Shown here in pieces: positions 48,315-57,558 of a DNA stretch of 64,000 nucleotides. This stretch comes from Ceratodon purpureus (taxonomy: Eukaryota > Streptophyta > Bryopsida > Pseudoditrichales > Ditrichaceae), in contig CM026429.1 in NCBI GenBank assembly GCA_014871385.1, positions 17,092,751-17,156,750 on the forward strand. The letters run 5' to 3'. Every line of letters begins with the position of its first letter. Positions within the stretch are counted from its first letter, which is position 1. Below the pieces are notes generated by a model. The model was not told the DNA's origin. It did no database searches and saw only the letters and a program-made list of their open reading frames with translations. The position numbers were made by a program, and so were the translations under genes.

Positions 48315-48917
48315 ATGGAAGTCTTCAAATTTATACGAGGGAATGCAGAGAGAATGCAGAGGGAATGCAGAGGGAATGTAGAACAATGCTTTGAAACTGA
48401 TTTTGTGGAAAGCCGTAGAGTGATGGAGGAGCTCGTGGAGTGTGTGAGGAAGCTAGAGAACGCGGAGATTGGGACTCTGATTTCGAGACTAGAGCTTCGT
48501 AACCTAAAGAGCGAGGTAGATATTATTGACGTGCCGCTACTCCGTAATGCCGCTAGGGCTGCGCAAGATACATACGAGACAGAATTAGATGTACTGTCCA
48601 ACCTTCTTGTACTTATCAAGACGGCAAATTTCAGGCGATCCCAACTTCAGGTTGACAGATCGATCGGGAGACATCTAGAGAACGTCATGAATGCCAGAAC
48701 GGAGAAAGACAAAGCGTATTACCGGTGGTGGCGCGCTAATCAACGTGTGCATCATTTAAAAAGCATGATAAAGAAAGCCGAGGAAGAGCTAGCTACACAT
48801 GAGGCAGCTGAGCAGGCCGCCAGAGAAGAATGTCATGCGCCGGTGGTACAGTTATCTCAGGTGTGGACTAGATGTAGGGCAAGAAGTCAGCAAAGACTGG
48901 TGACATATCCTTTGTAG
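48315..48917 (+). CDS. Cargo coiled-coil protein 2, paralog of cargo protein 1
   Basis: From ATG 48315 the frame gives 200 residues; an in-frame upstream ATG at 48261 would add 18. Segments VRKLENAEIGTLISRLELRN and EECHAPVVQLSQV correspond to VRNLEDAQMATWLSERELQS and GNCHSPMIELARA of the first coiled-coil protein. Between them both proteins are charged and helical. The N terminus contains an 11-bp tandem DNA repeat (48339-48382), which is not a multiple of three, so the peptide does not repeat cleanly. The function is unknown and the C-terminal end is basic. It lies in the same orientation about 1.35 kb after cargo gene 1. Confidence 0.6.
   Translation: MEVFKFIRGNAERMQRECRGNVEQCFETDFVESRRVMEELVECVRKLENAEIGTLISRLELRNLKSEVDIIDVPLLRNAARAAQDTYETELDVLSNLLVLIKTANFRRSQLQVDRSIGRHLENVMNARTEKDKAYYRWWRANQRVHHLKSMIKKAEEELATHEAAEQAAREECHAPVVQLSQVWTRCRARSQQRLVTYPL
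48339..48382 (+). repeat. Four tandem 11-bp units inside a coding region
   Basis: Units resembling GGGAATGCAGA repeat four times. Because 11 is not a multiple of three, gain or loss of one unit would shift the frame of the cargo coiled-coil gene upstream of its conserved part. Most frames here start before the repeat, so length changes would matter. Confidence 0.8.
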
Positions 48918-49989
48918 CACATTTCCGTTTGTGCAAAGCTTTGAAGTGAATGCGAGTTTTTTTTATTTATTTTAATTGTTTATTTGGCTACAGTGGATTA
49001 AGTCGGTTTTTGAATTAGATAATGATAAATATATTGACCATGGAAATGCCGAATGCCCTTAGCAATCTGCCCAGCAATATGCATAGTTTCAGGAAATTGG
49101 AATGGGCCTCCTTCTTATTAGTACAAATCAGAATATGTTTAGAGAATGTTGCCTCCTTCCTCTGCGCATCCGACGTTTTCTTACGTAAAACATTGGAGAG
49201 AAGGTTGTTTGCAAATTTTGAAATCAATGAACGACTTCTCTTGCCAACAGTCCAACAGAATCTCTTCACAATATTAGGCTGATCACTGAGTTCGAACAGG
49301 TAATTACCTCGCTTTCAAAGACATCACCCTTCACTCCAGGAAACAGTCTCCGTGCAAACCTGCCTGTGTTTTCTTATAGACGTGACCATGCAATCTTGTA
49401 GAGATATCCAATGCAGCCTTGTTAGATAAAACTTCCAAGTGTCGAAGCCTTAGACTTTACTCTACTCTTGTGAGGAGCCAGAAGTTTAAATGTTTAGGTA
49501 CTTTCCAAGCAAGGGAGAGAACGGAGGAGGAAAGGGAAAAAAAATAAACCAGGGAAAGCATCTCAGTCAACAAGAATTGAAGCAGCAGTTATGAGGAAGC
49601 AGAAGTCAAGAGCGGTAGTCCTCAAGCACAGCGAAGACATCAGATGGAAATTTCAACATACACTGATTTAGAGATTGAAGATTGGGTATCTTTAAATCTC
49701 AAGTAGGCCGAAATGTCTTTTTTTTACAAGGGGTGACAGTGTCTTAATGTTTACGTCACGGTATCAGCAAAAAACTAAGTTTTCTTTTACAGTTTCTACT
49801 ACAGGAGTCCGAAGCAGATCTGCTAAGCTATCCCGGTGTGCTCTTTTCAGCAAAAAGTAGAGAGAAAATCTATCAGGAAAAAAAAAAAGAGAAAGAGCTC
49901 ACTAGGATAGTGGATATGTGTTGGTTCTAAGGTTGAGCTCCATGTGGAGTTTCCACGGCTCAATTCTGGTCTGAATCAACCATTTTCTC
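48918..49989. other. Spacer, no supported gene
   Basis: Short frames occur on both strands (for example 49022-49282, +) without recognisable features. It presumably contains the 3' ends of two convergent cargo genes. Confidence 0.4.
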
Positions 49990-50601
49990 CTAGTAGTTGT
50001 GGTCGTAGCCATTGGAGCAAGAGCCCTCGCGAGTTGTGAAGGACTTCTCCGCGCTATTTTTGCTCGATCCCCCGGATGAGGATGACATGTAGCCGCGATC
50101 ATTGCATATGCGGACGCCATCAACACGATAAGGGGAACCAGAAGGAACTCCGCCGCTGGAGGAGCTCGTTTCTTCGGCGCCGTCGGTTCCTTCAGTGGCG
50201 ACATTGGAAATTTGGGTTGCGTGATCGGAGGAAGCGCGCTCGGCGGGGACCTCCTTTGGGGGGGATGTCACACATACACAGTAATCGACTGGGTCGTCGG
50301 GTGTCTCCTTTCGCTCGGACAGGGAGGAGCCTTCGGAAGTATCACTCAGCTCAATTGGGTTGGCTGGAGATGTCCCGTCTCGATACACAAAACAATTCTG
50401 CAGATATTCAGTGAAGGACAAACCGGAGATCGCTTCGAGGGCATCCACATCCTGCGAGCATTCCTCATTGAAATCAAATACATTAGAATGGCCCAGAAGA
50501 TGTGCCAATGCAGGGATGTCAGGGTATTGCGCCCTGGTTTTCTCCTGCTGCAAAAACACCAAGGTTAACCATCGCAATAGCAGGGTACGCTCGCTCTCCA
50601 T
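49990..50601 (-). CDS. Cargo family A1: unknown protein with conserved N-terminal domain
   Basis: A minus-strand frame of 203 residues. The first ~95 residues share a pattern with the cargo genes at 54073 and 55696: M-[DE]-x-E-[RK]..L..W...VF near the start, P-x-[IVL]-P-x-L-A further on, an EC/HC/QC cysteine, then [FY]-[TG]-E-[YF]-[LM] and [AS]-A-N-P-I. After that the sequence is Ser/Glu-rich and low in complexity, with a CVC motif (VDYCVC) that recurs in the copy at 54073. No signal peptide, membrane span or enzyme motif is visible. This copy is inverted relative to its two paralogs and lacks the W-L-P-N segment they share. I recognise no known family. Confidence 0.6.
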   Translation of the reverse strand: MESERTLLLRWLTLVFLQQEKTRAQYPDIPALAHLLGHSNVFDFNEECSQDVDALEAISGLSFTEYLQNCFVYRDGTSPANPIELSDTSEGSSLSERKETPDDPVDYCVCVTSPPKEVPAERASSDHATQISNVATEGTDGAEETSSSSGGVPSGSPYRVDGVRICNDRGYMSSSSGGSSKNSAEKSFTTREGSCSNGYDHNY

Positions 50602-51907
50602 TGCTCCGGCTCGGGGAGATCAAGTACAGCAAAGTGAGAAGCAGGCGGGCGGAAGGACTGCGAGTGGGAGCCAGAGGAAAGAGACAACGGCGGAGAAAGG
50701 GACGACTGGGGACCAATTTATTCAAGGATGCACCAGGGACACAACACAGGGAAGCTTTGGACATCATGGACATCGATCGGAGAAGATGGGTCATTATGGC
50801 AAGATCGCCCATGATTTGAAAATCAGGAGACATTAGCAGCCAAAAGGAAACAGAGTAGATGGGCGGGGGGGAGCTTGACAAGACCGCGCTCAGAAGGATC
50901 ATTGCCATCGGATCCTTACGATCAGCAGCAATAATGGAAGATCCTCTCATCGGATTGTAGAGGGCACAAGAGGAGTCCCTCCATCCAGAGCAGAAGGGCT
51001 AAGCGGAGTCCACAAGACATCAGCATCAATAAGGGAAGCGACATCGACAAGACTCAAAGCAAATCAACACAGCGCAACGGCAGCAGAAGGACTTAGCTGT
51101 GATCGTGACCGAAGCCAAAGGAGGGAAACACCGTGGCGGGAGGAAGTGACCGCGAGAGACAGAGCATAGGGGCGCCGGATGTAAGATTGGAACCTGTAAC
51201 AGGCGTGACGGGAGGAGGGCGACCCTATCACACCAGAGCAGCACAGTTGAAACGTGCCAAAAAAATTTCATTCTTTTTTTTTATTTTTATTTTATTTTTA
51301 AATCTTAGAATCTGTCTCGCAACTCAATGTGGTACCCAAGCTGTGTCCACACATACTTTTATCACTTAAGTGTAACAGCTGCATACCTTTAACTCGCATT
51401 CTGATTGTGTTTCATATCCAATCATTTTCTTCTATTGAAAAATCCCCATAATCCGTCCCACCGTATCAGAATTTCCACAAGTTTACGAGTTTCTTGTTAG
51501 AGTCATGGATTTTCACATTCGCAAAATATCAAGCAAATTCAATGCAGCTGTTTTAACCACTTCAGTCCTTACTCACTTTTCGAACTCATAGTGTTACTTG
51601 AGGAGTGAAGATGTCTTGTAGTTTACTTCAATAAGTTTCCAATGCAGACTTCGATGCTGAACTACAGACCTCGGTGTCATCGACAAAGGAGTGTCCCCCG
51701 AAGTATAGAAGTGAAATTCTTACAATTGGATTCACCTCTCTGCTATGGTTTCTCTAGGTGGACTGTTTTACTTGTTCATTCCATTCCTCATTTGAACATT
51801 ACATCTACTTCATTTTTCTGCACACAGACTCCGACCTTGAAGAGATTGTTAAGTATTTTTTTTGGTCACTTGATAGCGTAGAGGGAAGGAGAAAATCAAA
51901 CCGCTCC
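50602..51907. other. Spacer with a block shared with 47719-47864
   Basis: It should contain the promoter of the inverted cargo gene and of the basic protein at 51908. Open frames around 50502-50950 overlap one another on both strands and look like chance frames in GC-richer DNA. Confidence 0.4.
51221..51343 (+). repeat. Dispersed block related to 47719-47864
   Basis: Both blocks run GACCCTA...AGAGCA..CACAGTTGAA, then an A/T-rich stretch, then [CG]AACTCAATGTG..A...AGCTG. The similarity spans about 120-145 bp with diverged interiors. Both copies lie upstream of cargo genes on the plus strand, which would suit a shared leader or promoter module. Confidence 0.6.
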
Positions 51908-52417
51908 ATGGCCACCGAAATAGAGAACGAACCGGCAATTACCGTAGACAGCGTAATTGAACCAGTAGATGAGGGTCATACCGGGATTGATGGTGAATGC
52001 GAGTATAGTGGCCCTGGACATGACGCCCAACTTCCAGGAGAAGAGAACGATCATGCTATTAAATGTGGAGAGTCTTGCTTCATCAGTGGAGGTTCTCCTC
52101 ACACGGACCTTCATGTAGATGTCGACAAGAGTGCACAAGGATGTTCAGGGGAGAAGTCACAGCGTCGAAGAGGACTAAAAGGAAGAAGACTGAGAGCTCC
52201 TTCTTTCCAAAGGAGGAAATTTAGACCCGAACCTGGCACTCCGAGTGATTCGGACTCATCGGACACTAAGGAGCGTAGGAGGCAGAATGTGACTACATCA
52301 GATTGGCAATCTATGAAAGGGAAGAAAGCAAAACTGGATGTGTCAACTTCGCGAAAAGTGGAAGGTGATGCTCCAATTCCCGAGGCTGACAGCCCTAGTC
52401 CCGAACGTCTCCTTTGA
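51908..52417 (+). CDS. Cargo basic Ser/Arg-rich protein, unknown family
   Basis: From ATG 51908 the frame gives 169 residues; the open frame extends upstream to 51758 and an acceptor-like CACAG before 51828 leaves room for an earlier exon. The N-terminal half is acidic. The C-terminal half is basic with nuclear-localisation-like stretches (QRRRGLKGRRLR, KGKKAKLD) and Ser-Asp clusters (DSDSSDTKERRR). No catalytic or zinc motif is visible. The basic half suggests a nuclear, possibly DNA-binding protein, which is inference only. The end overlaps another frame at 52338-52772. Confidence 0.5.
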   Translation: MATEIENEPAITVDSVIEPVDEGHTGIDGECEYSGPGHDAQLPGEENDHAIKCGESCFISGGSPHTDLHVDVDKSAQGCSGEKSQRRRGLKGRRLRAPSFQRRKFRPEPGTPSDSDSSDTKERRRQNVTTSDWQSMKGKKAKLDVSTSRKVEGDAPIPEADSPSPERLL

Positions 52418-52772
52418 CTACGAGCAACGGACTGTGGAGCAAAAGTATGGTGTTCGACATTGTAAGTTTGTGATAACCGAACTCAACTATGTGAATTTTG
52501 ATTTAATTTATTGTACGAGGCCAAAGATAAGATCTGTACATAACCGTCGTATGTCTAAGTTGGTTCCTCTGAGAATTCAAAGATATCTAGGTATTTATCG
52601 GGGTGCACCATTGCTTGAAAGGCTGAATTCTGTTAACGCAGCAGTGATTGTGGGGTGTTTTGCACATGGAATAGCAGACACGATCCAGGCGAGGGCATGG
52701 TGGTTCGTGAATGAGGTCTGTGATGACTGTGAATGCGAATGCTCTAGAGAGAAACGAGCCCGCTGGAGTTAA
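52338..52772 (+). CDS. Overlapping unassigned ORF, possibly a frame-shifted continuation
   Basis: This frame overlaps the end of the basic protein by 80 bp and runs to residue 144. Beyond residue ~25 its composition looks protein-like: SFDYEQRTVEQKYGVRHCKF, LVPLRIQRYLGIYRG, VIVGCFAHGIADTIQARAWW, and a Cys-rich tail CDDCECEC. I see no suitable intron joining it to the preceding frame, so it may be a separate gene, an alternative splice product or the result of a frameshift. I do not recognise it. Confidence 0.4.
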   Translation: MCQLREKWKVMLQFPRLTALVPNVSFDYEQRTVEQKYGVRHCKFVITELNYVNFDLIYCTRPKIRSVHNRRMSKLVPLRIQRYLGIYRGAPLLERLNSVNAAVIVGCFAHGIADTIQARAWWFVNEVCDDCECECSREKRARWS

Positions 52773-54072
52773 ATTATCAAACGTCTCCTGTATCTACAAA
52801 TAGAACTATTCGTCAGACTTGAAGTTGAAGTTAAATCAGATCGGGGTCAGAGACGATAGAAGGTTGTATCTGTTGATAAGCATTTACTGCAAGCAATGAC
52901 ATACGTTTTCTACAGTACTCAGTTCTAATTTTCGTTTCTCAATTCCTCTTTTCCATGCGACTATCCACCTGGGAACCATTTAAATCCTAGTGTGGTTTTC
53001 TCAGGGTCTACCGAGTTTGTTTGGGGGCTGCTGTAATTGTGTTCATGAGTCTGTTTCGTACATACAGAACGGATATGTTTTTTTATTCCAGTATCTCTTA
53101 ATATCCGAAACTTATTTGATCATTGATGAAAACTGATGACATTTTGCAGTTATCTCTTTGGAAATGTATGATGAATCGTAGTAGGATGTGGACTGATGAT
53201 ATCATTATCTGTGTTGTTTGTTTTGGACACGAGATTGGAGTAAGGAACCTGCCGCAATGACGATGTCGCCTAAGACATTTCAGAGGAACATTGGATAGTG
53301 CAAAATTTGCGTTTCATTCAGGAGTATGTATTGTTACTAGACTATGCATTTAAAATCTCTGTTTCAGATTTATCCTGCTGTAATCACCTTTAGAAGGGTA
53401 CAATTCAACCATGCCTACTTGGAGTGCAGATCTATATTGAATCACACAGAGTGGAATGCAATTGACGATTCTGCGTGATAGCAGGTTCAGTCAAATGCTG
53501 CAAAGCTTAATTCATTGTGGTTTTATTTCACTCGACTTGAGCATATGAATGACCATATATCTATTAAACATTTTTTTTTCATTATTATTATGTCGTTCTT
53601 TTGCTACACGTTTATGATCTTCCTGAATTAAATATATCTGTGTAGCTGAGTCTCTGGAACTACGGAAGGTCTTAATTTACCAGTAACTAAAGTCTGTCAC
53701 TAACTTGTTGCTAGCAACGAATGTATTTCCGCTGAATGCTAATTAAGGTTAACAGAAAACAGCAACGGATGTGATGCGCGGATATGGGGCAGACTAGACT
53801 ATATGAGAAGACATTCCAGCACTGTAATGGGGGCGGACGTGATCATTGTAAGTTTTGCCCGCACCACTTGTTATGATGGACTATGGAGTTGCCCTGTCAC
53901 GCTCTGCTACTGTCAATTCGTGGCCTTCTTCTTCATTTTTCCAACTCTTGCACTATACTCCCAATGCAGGTTGGAGAGTAGTCAGTTGCGTGTCTTCCAG
54001 AGTTGCGTTGAGTCTACATTTCGAGTGCATTCTGTGAGTGGTATTATCTGTGCGGAGAGGAGAGTCAGAAGT
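52773..54072. other. Spacer, no supported gene
   Basis: AT-rich DNA with no frame of note until the 54073 gene. The long frame from 53803 continues into that gene but its first 90 codons show no similarity to the paralogs. Confidence 0.45.
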
Positions 54073-54585
54073 ATGGACATAGAGAAAGGCTGCTTGTTGG
54101 CTTGGATGTCAGTAGTATTCTTCAATCGAAATTCGGAGGACAAATGGACCAACAAGCGTTGGCTCCCCAATGTTCCTCACCTTGCAGAACTGGTTCGACT
54201 TTCTAATGCGTATACTTTTACAGATCACTGCTACCAAGAGGTGGTTTACCTGGGACGCGTCTCCGGGTACACCTATGGTGAATTCCTTCGGCAATTGAAT
54301 GTACCAGGGATGAGTCGAGGTTTCTCCGCGGCAAACCCGATTGACCTTGATGATCCATCCGATGCCAGCTCCGACCTCTCCGCAACGAACAACACAAACT
54401 CCGAGTCTCTGTCTGATCGTGTCAGCCTGGAAGTCGGAATGTCCATGTCCGATGCTACCGACGGAGTGACGACCGACATTGAGGAGAGTGGATATGGTGA
54501 TCTGAGTTCCGAGGTCGGAGCGGAGACCGTCGAGTATTGCGTCTGTGATGCGGAGGAGAGAGTGGACCACTGCGTCTGCGAGTAG
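54073..54585 (+). CDS. Cargo family A2: unknown protein with conserved N-terminal domain
   Basis: I choose ATG 54073 because the paralogs begin at the equivalent point (MDIEKG here, MDSEKG at 55696, MESERT at 50601). The upstream open frame reaches 53803. The 170 residues contain WLPNVPHLAELVRLSNAYTF, YTYGEFLRQL and SAANPIDLDD, aligned with the other two copies, then an Asp/Ser-rich acidic tail ending VEYCVCDAEERVDHCVCE. The final ~45 bp of the gene are followed immediately by a diverged second copy (54588-54633), so the 3' coding end has been duplicated. The function is unknown. Confidence 0.62.
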   Translation: MDIEKGCLLAWMSVVFFNRNSEDKWTNKRWLPNVPHLAELVRLSNAYTFTDHCYQEVVYLGRVSGYTYGEFLRQLNVPGMSRGFSAANPIDLDDPSDASSDLSATNNTNSESLSDRVSLEVGMSMSDATDGVTTDIEESGYGDLSSEVGAETVEYCVCDAEERVDHCVCE

Positions 54586-55695
54586 AACCTGTGATGTGGA
54601 GGAGAGAGACTTGGACTAATGCGTCTGCGAGTATGTCTTGTTTTGAACTTGTTCAGTGGTTGATGCCATGAACGCACTGACACTTGTGTGAAACCTTAGT
54701 TTTTTGCACTTTGATTGTTTTTTTGGATCAATATTCTGGCAATTTCCCTTCTTAGTTTCCACGTACTGTTACTTTGGAAGTGGTGCTGTGAAATGTCTGA
54801 CAACGCTATTGAGGACGCCGGGTAACTACAGAAGAAGGGCTAGGCCACTGCTATGTTTACTGTGTTCGTGAAGATAATAGGCACAGACATTGAAACTATA
54901 CTCGGGTTTCGAGACATTGAATACGCTACAAAAATTTTGTGTACCAGACTCTGTTTGGATTCCGGGATACATGTTCATGAACTATAGCCGGGCTGAATAT
55001 TCCATCAGACCAGTAGATGATGATAGGCGTGTCTTGATGCTAATTGTCGGGGGCTGATACTTGCAGTATAAGCTACTGTCGACTGAAGGAAGGCGTCGTC
55101 TGTTCATGCTCTCTTCAATGTAGAAACTGTTCTCGGGTAACAACACGATCTAGTGGGAATTATATCGGTATACTAGGATGTCTTAGAAAACTGGATTGCA
55201 TTCAGTGCGTAGTCTTGCTGTGTCTTCGTCCTAGTTGGGGAGTATGTGTCCGCCAGTATATTAGTATACTGAGTAACATCGTTTCTGTAATGATGGAATG
55301 ATCAGATCATCTGTTGACATCATTCTCTCTACACTTAATGCTTGAAAATTGCCCTGCTTAGAATCCCCTAATTTTGATATTGACACATTGTTTGTCTATG
55401 GTCATTGTTTGTAGTAAATCTGAGTACAGTGAATGGATACTTTGGTATGGCAAATGCGGCTTCGGATGGTCACGAGGGGTATGGGACTTGATGTCTTGTT
55501 GCTTGCGTGAACAGGTGGCAATCCAGGGGTTTTAATAGCTGGCTATGTCGAGTCTTCCATGTAGTGTACATGTTGTCTTCCATGTAGTGTTTTCAATATA
55601 GGTTTATGGCTGAGTCTTCCGTGTGGTGTTTTCGACATTGCATTGAGCTGTTGTTGCTGGCGTGTGAGTTTTAGTGGGGTAGTTGAGAAGCAGAA
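54586..55695. other. Spacer between cargo family members A2 and A3
   Basis: It begins with the duplicate of the end of the previous gene (54588-54633). No other coding region is supported; a short frame at 55044-55301 has no domain. Confidence 0.45.
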
Positions 55696-56421
55696 ATGGA
55701 CTCAGAGAAGGGAGCAATCTTATCTTGGTTGGGTTTAGTGTTTATGGAGCGAGGTGCAGTAGGTGGCCAGAACCCTAAGCCATGGCTGCCAAATTTGCCG
55801 AATCTTGCGAGTATTCTACAGAACTCTGATAGCTTTGTGCTTACAGAACAGTGCAACCGCGAGATACGTCTATTGGGCAGTGCTGCGAATTTGACATTTA
55901 CAGAGTATATGGCAAACTATCATACACCTATATCACCTGCTGGTTCAGCCGCTAATCCCATCTTCGTTGATGAGTATGGCGATGCCACTTCAGTGTTGGA
56001 TTCTTCCCCCATCTCACTGTGTTACACTAACTCCATCACGGCCGAGTCTACGAGGTTTCCTGAGGTTGTGTCGCAGGGAGCTGACATCGAGCAGGGTGGA
56101 GAGGTGAACTCTGCGATAGGTCCAAGATGTTCCGCAGGTGCTCGTAAGAGACGGTCGCTATCTGTAGACGAACAGCTGGATGAGTTAGCTCTCGAGAGCT
56201 TGGTGCTGTCGGACCTGGCCAAGGAGTCCGTGCCAGAGGACGCTGTGGATTCTGAGGTTCGTGGAGCGGTTACAAGATTTGGACACACCGAAGATGCTTC
56301 GTCGCAATTGATTGATATGTTCGCGAATGTGACAATCCAGCCCTCATCCGATGTTGCTCTAGGTGGACAGAGTGGCCATGATTCGGATTCGCACATGTAT
56401 TCGCCAACTCGTCTACCTTAA
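55696..56421 (+). CDS. Cargo family A3: unknown protein with conserved N-terminal domain
   Basis: A frame of 241 residues starting MDSEKGAILSWLGLVF, with WLPNLPNLASILQNSDSFVL, LTFTEYMANY and SAANPIFVD, aligned with A1 and A2. The middle has a basic RKRRSLS stretch and a Leu-rich helix (DELALESLVLSDLAKE). It ends DSDSHMYSPTRLP. Directly after the TAA, in the same frame, comes a second version of that ending (SDSHLYSPPCRP, about 56476-56514), so the tail has been duplicated and a stop separates the copies. It is the longest of the three copies and the nearest to the right end of the element. The function is unknown. Confidence 0.62.
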   Translation: MDSEKGAILSWLGLVFMERGAVGGQNPKPWLPNLPNLASILQNSDSFVLTEQCNREIRLLGSAANLTFTEYMANYHTPISPAGSAANPIFVDEYGDATSVLDSSPISLCYTNSITAESTRFPEVVSQGADIEQGGEVNSAIGPRCSAGARKRRSLSVDEQLDELALESLVLSDLAKESVPEDAVDSEVRGAVTRFGHTEDASSQLIDMFANVTIQPSSDVALGGQSGHDSDSHMYSPTRLP

Positions 56422-57385
56422 GTGGTAATGAATTCTACGGAGACTAATCCCGGTGATAAGAGCTCAGATGGTGATGGTTCTGATTCGCACTTGTATTCCC
56501 CTCCTTGTCGACCTACAGTAGTGGCGATGGAAATCTTATGCAGAAACTTTGCCCAGTTTTGTGATCACATTTTGAATGATTTACATTTCCATGGAGTAGT
56601 TCATAGTATACACGGAATGTAATGAGATAAATCTTCGGTTTTGAAGATGACCAGTACTCTGCAGACGTTAATATTTAGGTTCTGCTTTAATGACAGCAGA
56701 TATGGAGATGCTTATGTGCGACATATTGGGAGTTTGGACTCTTTGATCAACGGCCATTATAATCTTGTTCTATTTTAAAATTGAAAACATTGTGTTAGTG
56801 ATATGTAATGTATTTCTTGTTTGGAGTTATCGAGTTCCAGGTAGCTCTAACTTCATCCGGATTGAGTTCGACATTCTGGATGGGGTTTTCCAATCTTCTG
56901 GTCTCGGTTAGGCTGTTGTAATGTTGTTCATCTAGCTCTTAAGTTTAGGGGATACAGAGTATGGATTTGCTTTGACATTGAGTACTTAACTCGGATAAAA
57001 CTGAAAATGTACTAAAAGTTCCTTGATTCTAACTGTATTTTGAGCTTATGAGGTTGCCACTTCTGGTGTCCTAGGTTGGAATTCATGTTCACATTGATCT
57101 GAATTGTGGTGAACATATATAGTAGTGGCGATTGAACTAACTGATTATCAAAAAATTAATCACTTGTTTCTAAGATGAACTACTATATAAAAAATTACGT
57201 GAACCAGTTTCCACACAAAATTGTTGTCGACTACACAGACCGTATGAAATCTATACCCCGTGGTACTTATAGAAATGAATACGAGCAGAACATGCTGCAA
57301 TAGTTGAAAACATATTCGTTAATGAGACTAGGATGAACATGTAACAGAAATCTACGAGTATTGTAATTATGCACATGACGATCCA
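56422..57385. other. Right inner part of the CACTA element, no further gene
   Basis: Apart from the tail duplicate of the previous gene (frame 56422-56622), no coding region is supported. AT-rich DNA leads into the subterminal repeats. Confidence 0.45.
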
Positions 57386-57558
57386 GTCCGTTATGATGAG
57401 TGTTTTGAAAATATGTCCGAAATGACATAGTCATACTGGACAAAATTTGCCACGTGAGTCGACATAGTGCTCTGAATCTCCCTTGCGCCATTTTCTAGTC
57501 ATATGGGACCAAATTGGATTCAGATGCTCATCATCTCGGACCGGGATTTCTACTAGTG
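57386..57558. repeat. Right CACTA terminus with subterminal 12-mer array
   Basis: GTCR-N4-GGAC occurs at 57430-57441 (GTCATACTGGAC) and 57498-57509 (GTCATATGGGAC), and in reverse orientation at 57415-57426; a one-mismatch copy lies at 57386-57397. The terminal repeat TTTCTACTAGTG ends at 57558, directly before the AAA target duplication. Confidence 0.8.

Larger units (their letters stand above)
33942..57558. mobile_element. Giant CACTA (En/Spm) transposon, 23.6 kb, apparently complete
   Basis: The left end reads CACTAGTAAAAATACGGTCC. The right end, reverse complemented, reads CACTAGTAGAAATCCCGGTC, alike apart from substitutions and one indel. The direct triplet AAA flanks the element at 33939-33941 and 57559-57561, the 3-bp target duplication expected of CACTA transposons. 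Both ends hold arrays of the 12-mer GTCR-N4-GGAC. Inside lie two divergent transposition genes, TNPA-like (-) and TNP2-like (+), each spliceable into a full-length frame, and in the right half at least six further open frames in paralogous groups. Such elements move by cut and paste using TNP2-type transposase and TNPA-type end-binding protein. Its size is well above the roughly 8-15 kb usual for autonomous plant CACTA elements. Confidence 0.9.

Noticed and set aside
50076..50950. Plus- and minus-strand frames of 105-158 codons overlapping the inverted cargo gene
   Set aside because: None resembles the other cargo copies; the 50601-49990 minus frame is the one with paralogs.
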